A DNA stretch of 64,000 nucleotides from Desulfovibrio sp. MES5 (GCF_002237645.1 NZ_MJUZ01000032.1:124001-188000); one strand, 5' to 3'. Positions 7,770 to 18,227 are shown, counted from the first letter of the stretch. Numbers and translations: made by a program. Notes: a model not told the origin generated them from the sequence alone.

Positions 7770-9068
7770 ATGAAACCATCCCTTGTCCGCGACTCCATAA
7801 TTGTTGGCGCAGCGCTGTTTTCAATGCTTTTTGGCGCGGGGAACGTGGTATTTCCCCCATATATAGGGCTGACGGCAGGACCGGAATGGTTTTTGGGATT
7901 TCTCTGTTATTACATGGCTGATGTGGGGCTTGCCTTTCTGGCCATTTACGCCATGCTGGCTTCTTCCTGCATCGACAAAAAGGAAGGCATCATGCACCGC
8001 CTTGGAAGCACGGCGGCAATGCTCATGATGTGCGCCATCATCCTTTGCATTGGCCCCCTGCTTGCCATACCGCGCACCGGGGCCACAGCTTTTGCCATCT
8101 CCTTTTCGCCTCTGGGGTATTCCTCCAAGGGTATAAGCTCCGCCAAGGTCATTTATTCACTGGCTTTTTTCGGCATATCCACCATGCTGGCATTCAAGGA
8201 ATCCAACATGGTAGACGTCATTGCCCGTTACCTTTCCCCTATCAAGATCGGCGGTTTTCTGCTTATTGTGGCGGCCGCCCTGTATATGCCCATTGGCCCC
8301 ATCAGCGATGTCGTACGCGACGACAATGTGGCGTGGCACAGTATTCTTTCCGGCTATCAGACCCTTGATGTCATGGCGGCTGTGGTTTACGGCCTGATCA
8401 TTGTCACCGCCCTGAAAAACAAGGGCTATGAGACTGGCAGTCAGAAGGCTCTTTCCGTGGGTATTGCCAGCCTGGTTGCCGGCGCCCTGCTTTTTGTCAT
8501 CTACTTCGGACTGTGCTATCTGGGGGCCACTGGCTCGACCTATTATCCTGTGGATATGGAAAAAGGTACCTTGGTCACCAAACTGGTGGGCAGGCTCTTT
8601 GGCAGCGCGAGCACGGTTCTGCTGGCCGTCATTGTCACGGTTTCCTGTATGGCCACGTCTGTGGCGCTTATCGGAACAACGGGAACCTTCATCTCCCAGT
8701 TCAGCAAGGGACGGCTCAGCTACAAAACCATTGTGATCGGCACAGGCCTTTTCAGCATGTTTGTATCCAACTTCGGCCTGGACAATATCATCGCCTTTGC
8801 AGCGCCCATCCTGACATTTCTCTACCCTGGAACCCTTGTGGTCATTGTGCTTTCGCTCTTTGACAAACATATCGCCAATGACAACATCTTCAGGTTCGCC
8901 ACGGCAGGAGCCCTTCTCACCAGCGGCCTCAACGTTCTGGAAGATTACGGCCTGCCCCTGGTTATCACGCCGCACCTTCCCTTCAGCGCTGCCGGTCTTG
9001 GCTGGATTGCGCCAGCCTGCGTTCTGGGTATGGTCGGCTACTTTGTGCGCCGCCCCCAACGGCCATAG
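7770..9068 (+). CDS. brnQ: branched-chain amino acid:cation symporter BrnQ
   Basis: This 432-residue protein starts MKPSLVRDSIIVGAALFSML and continues FGAGNVVFPPYIGLTAG, the hallmark N-terminus of the LIVCS family. About 12 membrane helices follow. A conserved IGPLLAIPRTGATAFAI block is near residue 95. BrnQ takes up leucine, isoleucine and valine with Na+ or H+ across the inner membrane. The length is normal. It stands alone: a terminator precedes it and the next gene is convergent. The Shine-Dalgarno is weak, but no other start fits the family N-terminus. Confidence 0.93.
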   Translation: MKPSLVRDSIIVGAALFSMLFGAGNVVFPPYIGLTAGPEWFLGFLCYYMADVGLAFLAIYAMLASSCIDKKEGIMHRLGSTAAMLMMCAIILCIGPLLAIPRTGATAFAISFSPLGYSSKGISSAKVIYSLAFFGISTMLAFKESNMVDVIARYLSPIKIGGFLLIVAAALYMPIGPISDVVRDDNVAWHSILSGYQTLDVMAAVVYGLIIVTALKNKGYETGSQKALSVGIASLVAGALLFVIYFGLCYLGATGSTYYPVDMEKGTLVTKLVGRLFGSASTVLLAVIVTVSCMATSVALIGTTGTFISQFSKGRLSYKTIVIGTGLFSMFVSNFGLDNIIAFAAPILTFLYPGTLVVIVLSLFDKHIANDNIFRFATAGALLTSGLNVLEDYGLPLVITPHLPFSAAGLGWIAPACVLGMVGYFVRRPQRP

Positions 9069-9187
9069 TGTAATAAAAGATGGCGCTGCGGGCAGCATGG
9101 CGGCATCAGAAGCAGATGGACTGAAGCAATTTCACCTGAAATATTCTGTGGGGAAGGGGCGCAGCAGGGTATTTTTTGAAATGCTCT

Positions 9188-9229
9188 GTGGGGGAGAGAC
9201 CTTTTTGCAAAAGGGACCCATGCCCCCAC
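9188..9229. repeat. imperfect 42-bp palindrome between convergent brnQ and pbpC
   Basis: The outer arms GTGGGGG (9188-9194) and CCCCCAC (9223-9229) enclose an inner near-palindrome centred on TTTTGCAAAA. It lies in the 298-bp gap between convergent genes, so it could serve as a bidirectional transcription stop, or it could be a dispersed palindromic repeat. I see nothing else in this gap. Confidence 0.45.
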
Positions 9230-9366
9230 CCCCTAAAACTCTTAGCGCGTTTTAGTCAGTACAACGAGCTTTCTGGTCTGAAGAGGGCTTACAGCAAACG
9301 TGCCTTCCAGGCAGTACACCATCTCAAAGTGTATCTACTCTCATTGTGCTGGCGATAACCTGCCTG

Positions 9367-11748
9367 TTACTGCGAAACGCGGACGCGCAGACGCTTCTGG
9401 CTTGCCCGCCCGGCATCATCCACCACACGGACTTCGGCGTCCCCAGGCACAGCCTGCCACAAAAGAATTTCGCCCGGAGCCCTGCTGCCCAGGTAGCTCC
9501 CGTTAACAAACCAGTGCAGATGTTTGACGCCAGCTTCCGCATGAGCGATAAACGCCAGCTTTTCATGCCCCTTGTCGCTCAGACTCAGCCTGTACACCAA
9601 GCCGTCCTTGGGTTGGACAATTCGCGGGGGATTGCCCGATGCGGCGTTTTTATCCCCACATTCGGGTGCAAAAGGCGGCGGTTCAGGCTTGGGCATGCCA
9701 GCGCGTGCGAACATCTGCGCAAGATCCGTCGGCCAGAACTCCCAAGTCTGTGCTTCCGTACGGCCTTCCTGTGGCATGCAGGCCCGCAGCCCGGTGGTTT
9801 TATCAACGAGTATGGAGCGGAATACTCCTGATGGCGCGAGAGGCGAAACACCGGGGATGAACCAGGTTTTTGCGGTGTCCGCGCACAGCGAGGTGTCAAG
9901 GTCGCCCGTAGCGGCGCAAACCTCAATACGTTCCACGTTCAACCCGTGCGCCGGTTCGGCAAAATGGTCTTGCATCGGCTCGGAGGCAGCCAGTTCACGC
10001 GCAATTTGCGTGAACAGCGGCACCGCTGATATCGCTCCCACAAGAAGCGGATTCGGCCTGTTGTCAAAATTGCCCAGCCAGACCACCAACACGTAAGGCC
10101 CCACGATGCCTGCGGCCCAGGCGTCACGAAAGCCGTTGGACGTGCCCGTTTTAAGACGAAGCGGAAGCATCGCGCCGCGTTGCGAGCGGACCTGACGATC
10201 CGGATCACCTTCTTCCAGCATGGAAAGTGTAACAAAGGCGGCTTCCGGCGACAGCAGGGGCAAAGCGGCGTCTTCACGACCTGTGCCGTGCAGTAAAAGC
10301 AGGGGACGCCATACACCCTTGTTGGCCAACATGGCATACAGACCAGCCAGTTCGCGCATGCTCACTTCCGCGCCGCCAAGCACAAGACTGAGCCCGTAAT
10401 GACTTTCATCAGATAAAAACTCGACGCTAGCGCTGCGCAAGAATCCGTAAAAATTGGGATTTTTCAAGCGGGCTGCCAAGGCTATGGCTGGCACGTTGCG
10501 ACTGCTCCTCAAGGCGTCAGCCGCCCCTATGGGACCACGAAAGCTTCCATCATAGTTTTCCGGGTCATAGCCCGAAAAACTGCGCGGCGTATCGGCCAGG
10601 AGCGTCAGGGGATGGATCAGCCCCTGATCCAGAGCCAAAGCGTAAATGAAGGGCTTGAGCGTGGAACCCGGTGAACGCCGCGCGCGGGTGCCGTCCATTT
10701 GCCCCATAATGCCGTCGCTGAAAAAATCAGCGGAACCTACAAGAGCGCGCACTTCCATGCTGGGCCAGTGCACCAGCAGCGCTGCGCCGTTGGTAAGACC
10801 ATACGCGCGCTGCCTGGCTGTAAAGAGGCGCAAATGGCGTTCTATTTTTTTCTGACTGGCAGGGTCAATAGTCGTGCGCAACTGATTGCCGCCTTGTGGC
10901 TGCTGCAAAAACTCCGTGCTCAGATGCGGAGAGGCAAAAGGCAGATCACCCACTCCGAATACGCGGAGCGGAGCGTGTTCTTTACGACCATGCCATGCAG
11001 CCTCCAGCCTGTGCAGTGCGGCAGTGAAATGCGGGTTGTCTTGCGCAGGACGCCGTTGAACGGGATTTTGCGGCACCAGCATGAGGGACATGCTCTCCCC
11101 TGGCGTCAACTCCTCAGGAGTTTTGTGGAAATAGACAGCAGCCGCCGCACCAAGGCCCTCAATATTGCCGCCATACGGGGCAAGGTTGAAATAGGCCTCA
11201 AGAATTTCCTCCTTACTGAAGTTCCAATCCAGTTGCACAGCCAGAAGGATTTGGCGCAGCTTGGCTCCGATTTTTCCTGTTTCCAGCCCATAGGTGAGGC
11301 GCGCCACCTGCATGGTGATGGTTGACCCTCCCATGAGGCGCTTGCCTGTCAGAAGCCCGTAGCCCGCCCGCGCCAGCGCCAGCGCGTTGACGCCAGGATG
11401 ATGCCAGTAATAGCGGTCTTCATAGCGCAGCACAGCGTCCACCGCTGCCGGGGGTATATCAGCAAGGCGTGTGTATGCGCGATATTTTTGATCTTTTGAC
11501 AGACTCAGGCGCATAAGCCCGCCCTTGCTGTCACGCACCACACGAGAAAAACTGACGCCTTCCAGAGGATGCCGACACGGCGCCAGTTGCAACCAGAGCA
11601 TAAACAGAGCCAGCAAGGCGACAGGCAGCATAAACCACCAGCGCCCCTTGCACAGGAAAACAGACAACGCACGCCGTGACAGCGCGCTGCCCGCTCCTTT
11701 GCGGCCGGATTCACCCTGCGGGGGTTCTGTTGTTGTTTTTTCTGCCAT
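9367..11748 (-). CDS. pbpC: penicillin-binding protein 1C (bifunctional murein synthase)
   Basis: This 793-residue protein has a cytoplasmic tail, one membrane anchor (about 36-56), a GT51 transglycosylase with catalytic Glu in RYEDRYYWHHPGV (Glu110) and GGSTITMQ, then a transpeptidase with SPGSTLKPF (Ser362/Lys365), SSRNVP and KTGTSNG near 545. A C-terminal BiPBP_C-type domain ends it. It polymerises and cross-links peptidoglycan in the periplasm. The start is uncertain: ATG 11748 lacks a good Shine-Dalgarno, and the frame is open to 11889. It is the last gene of the YqiA-like/macroglobulin/pbpC operon; the same macroglobulin-PBP1C pairing exists in enterobacteria (yfhM-pbpC). Confidence 0.93.
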   Translation of the reverse strand: MAEKTTTEPPQGESGRKGAGSALSRRALSVFLCKGRWWFMLPVALLALFMLWLQLAPCRHPLEGVSFSRVVRDSKGGLMRLSLSKDQKYRAYTRLADIPPAAVDAVLRYEDRYYWHHPGVNALALARAGYGLLTGKRLMGGSTITMQVARLTYGLETGKIGAKLRQILLAVQLDWNFSKEEILEAYFNLAPYGGNIEGLGAAAAVYFHKTPEELTPGESMSLMLVPQNPVQRRPAQDNPHFTAALHRLEAAWHGRKEHAPLRVFGVGDLPFASPHLSTEFLQQPQGGNQLRTTIDPASQKKIERHLRLFTARQRAYGLTNGAALLVHWPSMEVRALVGSADFFSDGIMGQMDGTRARRSPGSTLKPFIYALALDQGLIHPLTLLADTPRSFSGYDPENYDGSFRGPIGAADALRSSRNVPAIALAARLKNPNFYGFLRSASVEFLSDESHYGLSLVLGGAEVSMRELAGLYAMLANKGVWRPLLLLHGTGREDAALPLLSPEAAFVTLSMLEEGDPDRQVRSQRGAMLPLRLKTGTSNGFRDAWAAGIVGPYVLVVWLGNFDNRPNPLLVGAISAVPLFTQIARELAASEPMQDHFAEPAHGLNVERIEVCAATGDLDTSLCADTAKTWFIPGVSPLAPSGVFRSILVDKTTGLRACMPQEGRTEAQTWEFWPTDLAQMFARAGMPKPEPPPFAPECGDKNAASGNPPRIVQPKDGLVYRLSLSDKGHEKLAFIAHAEAGVKHLHWFVNGSYLGSRAPGEILLWQAVPGDAEVRVVDDAGRASQKRLRVRVSQ

Positions 11749-11946
11749 AGTGATAAGATAATTGATTTCTATTTTCCCGTCTGCACGGACAGATGGGGAT
11801 GTTTTGCGTCGTCTCACACACAGCCGCCAGAGTAATTTCAGCATAAAACTGCTCTTTCGGCATACCGGCCAACAGGAAAAGCAGGGCAATGACCGGCCGG
11901 TTTACGGATCCAGTACATTGCCCCACTTTTCTGCTCAGCGTCAGTG

Positions 11947-14900
11947 CTAGTCAACGATCATTTGTCCACCGCCAAGACGGGCATTGATGGCAGGCTCGTA
12001 CATGGCTTCCGCCGTTGCCGAAGGCAATACAAAGCGCCCTCTGGTGGCCGCGCGTACCTTGTAAGTGAACGTACGCGGACCAAAACCGGAGTTTACAAAG
12101 AAAATGCCCCGATCTTCGCGCCGTTCATAGCGTATAAGCCCCTGCTGGGGATCTTTGCCGCTTTTTTCAAGCACAGGCTCCAGACCGCCAGGCAGCAGGT
12201 CTACCAGAACCACATTGCTGTACTCATCGGCAGAGCGCACGGTCAATTCCACAGTGAGAACCTCGCCAAGTCTGGCGCTGGTAACCGCCTCGCCATTGCC
12301 ATTAAGATAGCGCCGCTGCAATTCAATTCCGTTGGAGGCGGCAGACAGCGGCTTGCGCTCAAAGCCTTCCGTCGCGGTATGAAGGTTCCAGCCCGAGTCG
12401 CCCTTGGGCAGCTTCACTCTATACTCAAGGCAGCCGGGCGCGTTCAGTTCAAGAACAGAACCAAGCAGTTCAGCCTTGCCCGCTGCAGGCGCAAAATCCT
12501 GACCATAGCGGGCGCAGACAAGCTCGATGCCCTCAGGCGCAGGCGCATTTTTTTCAGCCAGTAGTATCAGGGAGCGGGACAAAAGCCCCATATCAACCGT
12601 TGTGGCTGTGGTGTTGAACGCTGCATCAAGCAGGGCCTCAACGTTGATTTCTTTGCGACGCTCAGGGAAGTGACGCAGGATGACAGCGGCATGAAGCGCC
12701 CTGGCAGATCCTTCATCCAGCATGTTGTCACTGGTAACTGCAGTAAACGTCACAGGCATGCGCTGCTGGGCACGGCGCTCCATACGCAGCATTTTGTAGC
12801 AGTCTGCCAGAAGCACCGCCACAAGCTCTCTGTCCCAGCCATTGGTGTTTTCTCTGAACCATTGCTCAAGCCTTTCGACTTCCTGGGTCATTATGCGCCC
12901 GTCGCGCAAAAGAACCCATGCGCCATAGACCTTGACGCGGCCATCGTCGATATCTACCGGAGCGCTGCGCACTGTGCTTTCCAGAGTATCAAGAATGTTA
13001 CGGGCCAGACCGTCAGGCACGGCTACCCCGCTTTCGCGCAGCGTCAGCAAGAAGTCCCCGGCGTAGGCCGTCACAAAATCATTGGCTGGCGCTGAAGGCC
13101 AGAGACGAACCCCCTCGTAGTAGGAAAAGTTGCTGCGTATGGTGGCTAGAGCGGCGCTGATTACAGCATTGCCACGCTTTGCCAGCGTTTCTGGCGAGGC
13201 TTTGGGATCAAGCAGAACCTTTTCGCGCAATGCCGGATTGCCCAACAAAGAGACATAAGGCATTGCCCGGCTGATGAGCTGCTCGGTGCAGCCGTAGGGG
13301 TAGGTATCCAGACGGTCCAGCAAGGAACGCAGGCCAAGCAGGGGAAGAGCGGATATGCTCGCCTGCCCCTGCGCTTCATAAGGATAGACGTCTCTGTTCA
13401 CAGACACGTTCATACTGTCCTTGAGGGGCACGACCTGCTCGGTGCGCACGCGAGGCGCAGGAGGGCGCACAGAAAGGCTCTGGTTGCGAACGCTCCCGGC
13501 CTTGCCCTTGCCCTCCAGGCTGGCGGTAAAACGCACATCCGTCGAACCAAGGCGGTCCTGCGCACGCATGCGAAAACGTACCACAGCCTCGCCATTTTCA
13601 TTGATTTCAAGCGGAAGCGGTTTCTGGCCGCTCAGGAACTCCAGTTCGGGGCCGCACTCCATCTTTATGGTAACCTTGGCATCCTTGCCGCTTCCCTCGA
13701 CGGTATTGGCAATAACCAATGCTCCGTCAAACTCGTCGCCAGGAGCGACAGCCAGGGGCAGAAGAGGTTTCAGGATAAGCGTTCCACGCACTTCAGTGCT
13801 GGTTTGCGCATTGCCCGCCGTAGAGGCTCCGCCTTGCGCGGCGCTGCTGCCGACAGCCATTATCCTGATGCGCCCGCTCACATATTCGGGAATGGTAAGG
13901 GTTACATCCGTCCCATCCGCATTGACGGCCGCCAGTTCCTGCCAGAAGGCAAAAGGAGGTTCGCCGCGACGCTTGAAGGGGTTGAGAAAACGGCCGCCCA
14001 CCCCCGCCATGTCGCCGCCAAAGCCGGGGATACGGCCCTGCAGGCGCGCATGGTCGGGCATGAGCAGGTCAAAGGCCTGCATGGTGGCGACATCAAGAGC
14101 CCTGTCATTCAAAAGATCATTCAGGGGATCGGGCGTGGTAAAGCCGGTGAGTTGCAACACGCCTTCGTCCACAGCAAAAAGCAGGGCTTTGCCCGGCACC
14201 CGCGAGCTTACCCGCACAATGATTTTTTCACCGGGCAGCACACGTGCGGGGGCATTGAGCTTAAGCCCCATATTTCTCTGACTGACGCCAGCGGTAAAGG
14301 GCGCGACGCCAAAGGAATGGGGATTCATGTATATGGCTTCAGAACCAAGGGACCGCACAAAGGAAACGTTAACGTAGCCGCGCCCTTCAAATCCCTCAGG
14401 AATGCGTATTTCCTGCACGCTTTCACCGGCCTGAGCCGTGAACCATGCGTGGGTCAGCACATTTTCCCTTTCAATGGTTATAAGCCCTGTACCGGAATAC
14501 GGCGTGGAAAGGCTCATCTTGATGGTATCGCCGGGAGCGTACTGCTCCTTTTCAAGCTTCAGGCGCAAATTGCCCTTGGCCAGAGAACGGGGGGAAAGGT
14601 CAGAAGGTTCAGCAAGGCGCGTGCCCGCAACGGAGAACGGAATAAGAGCCAGCACATGGCCGTTGTTCTGGCGTACTGTGACCAGATAGTCTCCCGCTTC
14701 GGCTGTGGGCAGGGGCCAGACCAGCCCCTTGGCGTCAAGGTTTACAGTCTGGCGCGTGATCTCCGTATCAACGGGGGTGGCGTCATAGCGGTATTCACCG
14801 CGGGAATCCGTCACAAGGCTGTTCACATAGCGCCGGGCAGAAAACACGATCTCGGCGTCACGCAGGGCGGTGGGCGCAAGGTCGTTGTTGACGGCCAGAA

Positions 14901-17631
14901 AACGCAATGAAGCCTTGGCATTCTGCGGCACGTAATCAAGATTGTTGGCCTGCCCCTCGGGCTTGTAGCCAAGGGCTACCTCCAACGGCGAAAACAGGGC
15001 TGACAGCTGCCGTGTGACGGCCCTGCCGCCTGTGGGTTCAAAGCCTTCAATCAGCACTGTGCCGTAAAACGTGCTGCCTTGCAGTTTGCCCAAGGGCAAA
15101 GCCAGCTTGGCAAGCCCCTTGCTGTCGGTGAACACGTCGGGCAGATCCATGTACTGATCCTGCACACTCGCGGACAAGGCGTCATAGAAGGCATAGTCTT
15201 CATATCCCGGAAAGCGCAGCAGCCCTTTTCGCGCATGAAAGGCCGTATGAATGCGGTGGCTGGCGGCAGGTTCACCGTAAAGATTGTCCAGCCGTGCCAG
15301 CACCATTGCGAGAGGCATGTTTTCGCCAGTACGTATCCAGCCCTTTGGCGCACTGGATTCAAAACTGGCGGCAAGAGCCAGGGTGTCGGGCTGAAATTCC
15401 TCAACCCGCGTAGTCGTGCTGCCCAGAACAGGGCCGCCATAACCGGGCTTGTCCGAGGCAAGACGGATGTCCAAACGGTATTGGCCGACGGCGGCGTCTT
15501 CGGAACTGGCCCAGTTGAAATTCAGAAGCCCTTCGGGGCCAACAGTAAAGGAGCGGCGCATGACTTCCGTTCCGGCAGGACTTGTCAGCACGGCTTCCAG
15601 CGGCAGGTTTTCGGGCAGGGCCTGCCAGTCAAACCTGCGTATCACGCAGCCAAAGTGCAGAGTTTCCCCCGGCAGGTATAATCCGCGCTGGCTGAAAACC
15701 GAAGCGCTCAGGCCATTACTGGCGGCATGACGGCCCGACACGGAAAAATTGCTGTAATCCACAGTACGGGAGCCATCGTCAAGAGAAAGCCAGGCCATGT
15801 CCTGCCCCCCGCTTTGGGCAGGCGCAAGGGCCACAAGGGCCACCGGGCGTTTTTCCCTCTCAAGCCCCACCGTGGAGGGCAGGTCGGCACGCCCCTGGGC
15901 ATTGCTCACAGCGCTGCATACGGGCAAACCATTGGCCCCCAGCAGGCGCACCTCGGCATTGGACACGGGTTTGCCTGTGGCAATGTTCTGCACAAACACC
16001 GCCCGGGTTCCGTCAGAAGCTGTTTTTACACTGAGTCCCATATCGGTGACCAGCAGCAGGCGTGAGGCTTCAGCCACTTGCTTCTCGCCATTGCGCCCTG
16101 TGAGCACCATGCGCATGAGACCGTGACGCAGACCACCCTGCCCTTGCAGCAGCGGGGCCAGATCCAGGACGCCAAAAAACGCCTGACCAGGCATGTCCCC
16201 ACGCTCGCCCTTGCGCACATTGATATGCCCCTGGACCACATCACTCAGAACCGTAAAGTCAGCCTCCGGTTCTTCAAAGCTGCTATCCTTGGCTAAAAGG
16301 GCCATAAAGGGTTCACGCACACGCTCGGCGCGCCAGTCAATTTCCGTCAGGCCCAGAGCGTAAATATCAAGTTTTTTATCGCCGCTGAGCGCGAGGATGT
16401 TGCCAGGCTGCAAAAAAGACAGCTCTGCTCCCATACCGGGAACTGTAAGGATAAAGCGCCGCGCATCCGACAGTGAAAGCCCGCCTGTGGACGTGAGGCC
16501 GGGCTTTACAGCGGCCATCAGACCCCGCCCGCTTACGGCTTTTACACGCAGGACAACCTGATCTGTGGGTTCGTCAGCAGCCTGAACCAGCTGCGGCTGC
16601 AGCTTTTCACCATTAGCGATATCCGCAGCGCTGATGGCGGGCATCTTTGCCCAATTGGCTTCCTGCCCTGCCTCTGGCGTTATTGTGCGCGGCAACTGGA
16701 CGACATCCAGATAGCGCAGCACCTCTGAAGGCAGCACGCGCAGGCTGGTTTTCACCACCAGATGGTATTCCTTGTCCAGCCCTTTGTCATACGCAACCCG
16801 CACGCCGATATCACTGACGTTCATAATGCGGTCGCGCCCGGTGACATAAAGCAGCGCCTCGGTATTTCCCGATGCTTTACCGGCAGAAGCTTTCACAATA
16901 CGCATGTTGTTTTTTTCAATAAATCCAGGCAGAGCCTTAACAGATATGACGGCAGCAGCGTTATCCTTGGGCAGGCTTGTAACAGCGGCAGAGACCACAA
17001 CCTCATCGCGGCGTTCGTTCCATACAAAACGCGGAGCGCCAAGAGCCAGGCCACTCTTCGCATCGCTGGGACGCAGGGTTATATTGCCTTCCATACTTTG
17101 GGGATTGACCGGCCACATAAAATAGACCGGAACAGAAACGGCGTGCGCCCCCTTGGGGGATGGGTCAACCCAGAAGGTCTCCTTGCCAATCCGTACGGCC
17201 TGCGGCTGCGTTGTGTAGCGAACCTGACGGTTAACCTCGAACCGGGACGGCAACGATACCTTATCAAGCGAGATGGTGTATGTGGTCTGGGGATTCAATG
17301 ATTTTTCAGGCTGAAAATACATGGTGGAACCATAGTTCCAGCGCCACTGCCCGGGCACATCCGGAGTCATGCGCACACCTTCCACCAGGCGCCCTTCCTG
17401 ACCGGCAGGCGGGCCGGAGCACTGGCGGGACCAGTCCGACCCGTACTGTTTTTTGCAGCGTTCAACATCGACTTCAAAACTTATGGAAAACCCGTCTGTC
17501 CGTTTCCAGCTGTCGGCTTCAGGCCGGCTGGGCTGGGCTATACGGTATGCCGGACCTGCAATAGCAGCGCCAGCAAGACTTGTTATAAGCATGCACACTG
17601 CAATGCTGTATACAATGAATTTATGAAGCAT
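11947..17631 (-). CDS. bacterial alpha-2-macroglobulin (protease trap)
   Basis: This giant 1894-residue protein has an N-terminal signal peptide (MLHKFIVYSIAVCMLITSLA, cleavage after AIA). It has many macroglobulin-type beta domains and a thioester domain with the PYGCTEQL motif (Cys1448), whose Cys-Gln thioester covalently captures attacking proteases. A C-terminal receptor-like domain follows. No lipobox cysteine is present at the signal-peptide end, so it appears soluble or otherwise retained in the periplasm, unlike the lipoprotein YfhM of E. coli. The start at 17631 has GGAGA upstream. Its pairing with PBP1C supports the idea that it protects the periplasm while PBP1C repairs murein after envelope damage. 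Confidence 0.93.
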   Translation of the reverse strand: MLHKFIVYSIAVCMLITSLAGAAIAGPAYRIAQPSRPEADSWKRTDGFSISFEVDVERCKKQYGSDWSRQCSGPPAGQEGRLVEGVRMTPDVPGQWRWNYGSTMYFQPEKSLNPQTTYTISLDKVSLPSRFEVNRQVRYTTQPQAVRIGKETFWVDPSPKGAHAVSVPVYFMWPVNPQSMEGNITLRPSDAKSGLALGAPRFVWNERRDEVVVSAAVTSLPKDNAAAVISVKALPGFIEKNNMRIVKASAGKASGNTEALLYVTGRDRIMNVSDIGVRVAYDKGLDKEYHLVVKTSLRVLPSEVLRYLDVVQLPRTITPEAGQEANWAKMPAISAADIANGEKLQPQLVQAADEPTDQVVLRVKAVSGRGLMAAVKPGLTSTGGLSLSDARRFILTVPGMGAELSFLQPGNILALSGDKKLDIYALGLTEIDWRAERVREPFMALLAKDSSFEEPEADFTVLSDVVQGHINVRKGERGDMPGQAFFGVLDLAPLLQGQGGLRHGLMRMVLTGRNGEKQVAEASRLLLVTDMGLSVKTASDGTRAVFVQNIATGKPVSNAEVRLLGANGLPVCSAVSNAQGRADLPSTVGLEREKRPVALVALAPAQSGGQDMAWLSLDDGSRTVDYSNFSVSGRHAASNGLSASVFSQRGLYLPGETLHFGCVIRRFDWQALPENLPLEAVLTSPAGTEVMRRSFTVGPEGLLNFNWASSEDAAVGQYRLDIRLASDKPGYGGPVLGSTTTRVEEFQPDTLALAASFESSAPKGWIRTGENMPLAMVLARLDNLYGEPAASHRIHTAFHARKGLLRFPGYEDYAFYDALSASVQDQYMDLPDVFTDSKGLAKLALPLGKLQGSTFYGTVLIEGFEPTGGRAVTRQLSALFSPLEVALGYKPEGQANNLDYVPQNAKASLRFLAVNNDLAPTALRDAEIVFSARRYVNSLVTDSRGEYRYDATPVDTEITRQTVNLDAKGLVWPLPTAEAGDYLVTVRQNNGHVLALIPFSVAGTRLAEPSDLSPRSLAKGNLRLKLEKEQYAPGDTIKMSLSTPYSGTGLITIERENVLTHAWFTAQAGESVQEIRIPEGFEGRGYVNVSFVRSLGSEAIYMNPHSFGVAPFTAGVSQRNMGLKLNAPARVLPGEKIIVRVSSRVPGKALLFAVDEGVLQLTGFTTPDPLNDLLNDRALDVATMQAFDLLMPDHARLQGRIPGFGGDMAGVGGRFLNPFKRRGEPPFAFWQELAAVNADGTDVTLTIPEYVSGRIRIMAVGSSAAQGGASTAGNAQTSTEVRGTLILKPLLPLAVAPGDEFDGALVIANTVEGSGKDAKVTIKMECGPELEFLSGQKPLPLEINENGEAVVRFRMRAQDRLGSTDVRFTASLEGKGKAGSVRNQSLSVRPPAPRVRTEQVVPLKDSMNVSVNRDVYPYEAQGQASISALPLLGLRSLLDRLDTYPYGCTEQLISRAMPYVSLLGNPALREKVLLDPKASPETLAKRGNAVISAALATIRSNFSYYEGVRLWPSAPANDFVTAYAGDFLLTLRESGVAVPDGLARNILDTLESTVRSAPVDIDDGRVKVYGAWVLLRDGRIMTQEVERLEQWFRENTNGWDRELVAVLLADCYKMLRMERRAQQRMPVTFTAVTSDNMLDEGSARALHAAVILRHFPERRKEINVEALLDAAFNTTATTVDMGLLSRSLILLAEKNAPAPEGIELVCARYGQDFAPAAGKAELLGSVLELNAPGCLEYRVKLPKGDSGWNLHTATEGFERKPLSAASNGIELQRRYLNGNGEAVTSARLGEVLTVELTVRSADEYSNVVLVDLLPGGLEPVLEKSGKDPQQGLIRYERREDRGIFFVNSGFGPRTFTYKVRAATRGRFVLPSATAEAMYEPAINARLGGGQMIVD

Positions 17632-17669
17632 GGTGTCTCCGCGTGTTACTAGGCGGCCGAATATGTACG

Positions 17670-18227
17670 TTACTGTTGCCAATCGCGCAGTGTTCGCACG
17701 ATTGTCTCATCCAGTGCCGTCAGGCTATGGCCATCGTTGGTTTCATGAATAAATGCGTAATTTTTCCAGTAGGCGCGCGCCTCTTCGGGATCCAGCAGGG
17801 TGTCGGCCAGCCCCAGAACCACCATACGCTTAACGGGAGCAGAGCGCGCATCGGCAAAAATGGAATAGCTGTCGCACATTTCGGGCGTGAATTCCCAGTG
17901 CTGTCCCCCGTAAAAATAGGTGTTTGGCCCCAAAAACTGCCGCAATGACTGGGCAGGCCGAACTACCGGGTTGATAAGAACGCAGTTGCAAAGCAGCAGC
18001 GCGGACAGCTGGGAGGCGTAAAATCCGCCAAGAGACGCGCCTACAAGAACGAAAGGAGATGAGGCATCTATGATATCCCGTGCCTGCTTTTGCAGGCGCG
18101 CCAGATTTTCAGGAAAAAAGCCGCTTGAAGGATATTCCAGCGCATGCGCGTCAGGAAAAACCTTACGCAGCATGCCAAAGGTATTGCTTGCGGGACTGGA
18201 ATTAAAGCCGTGAATATATGCTATCAT
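17670..18227 (-). CDS. YqiA-like alpha/beta-hydrolase esterase
   Basis: This 185-residue protein begins MIAYIHGFNSSPASNTF, the UPF0227/YqiA N-terminus with the oxyanion HGF motif. It has the nucleophile elbow VGASLGGFYA (Ser65), and the catalytic histidine is likely in NDGHSL near residue 168. YqiA relatives hydrolyse short-chain and thio-esters in the cytoplasm. A GGAGA Shine-Dalgarno sits before ATG 18227. The gene ends 38 bp before the macroglobulin start, so the two are probably co-transcribed. The physiological substrate is unknown. Confidence 0.82.
   Translation of the reverse strand: MIAYIHGFNSSPASNTFGMLRKVFPDAHALEYPSSGFFPENLARLQKQARDIIDASSPFVLVGASLGGFYASQLSALLLCNCVLINPVVRPAQSLRQFLGPNTYFYGGQHWEFTPEMCDSYSIFADARSAPVKRMVVLGLADTLLDPEEARAYWKNYAFIHETNDGHSLTALDETIVRTLRDWQQ

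Noticed and set aside
13421..14910. Two long rightward frames (286 and 368 residues) inside the macroglobulin gene
   Set aside because: Antisense to a gene with intact domain structure; Arg/Pro/Ser-rich sequence typical of shadow translation.
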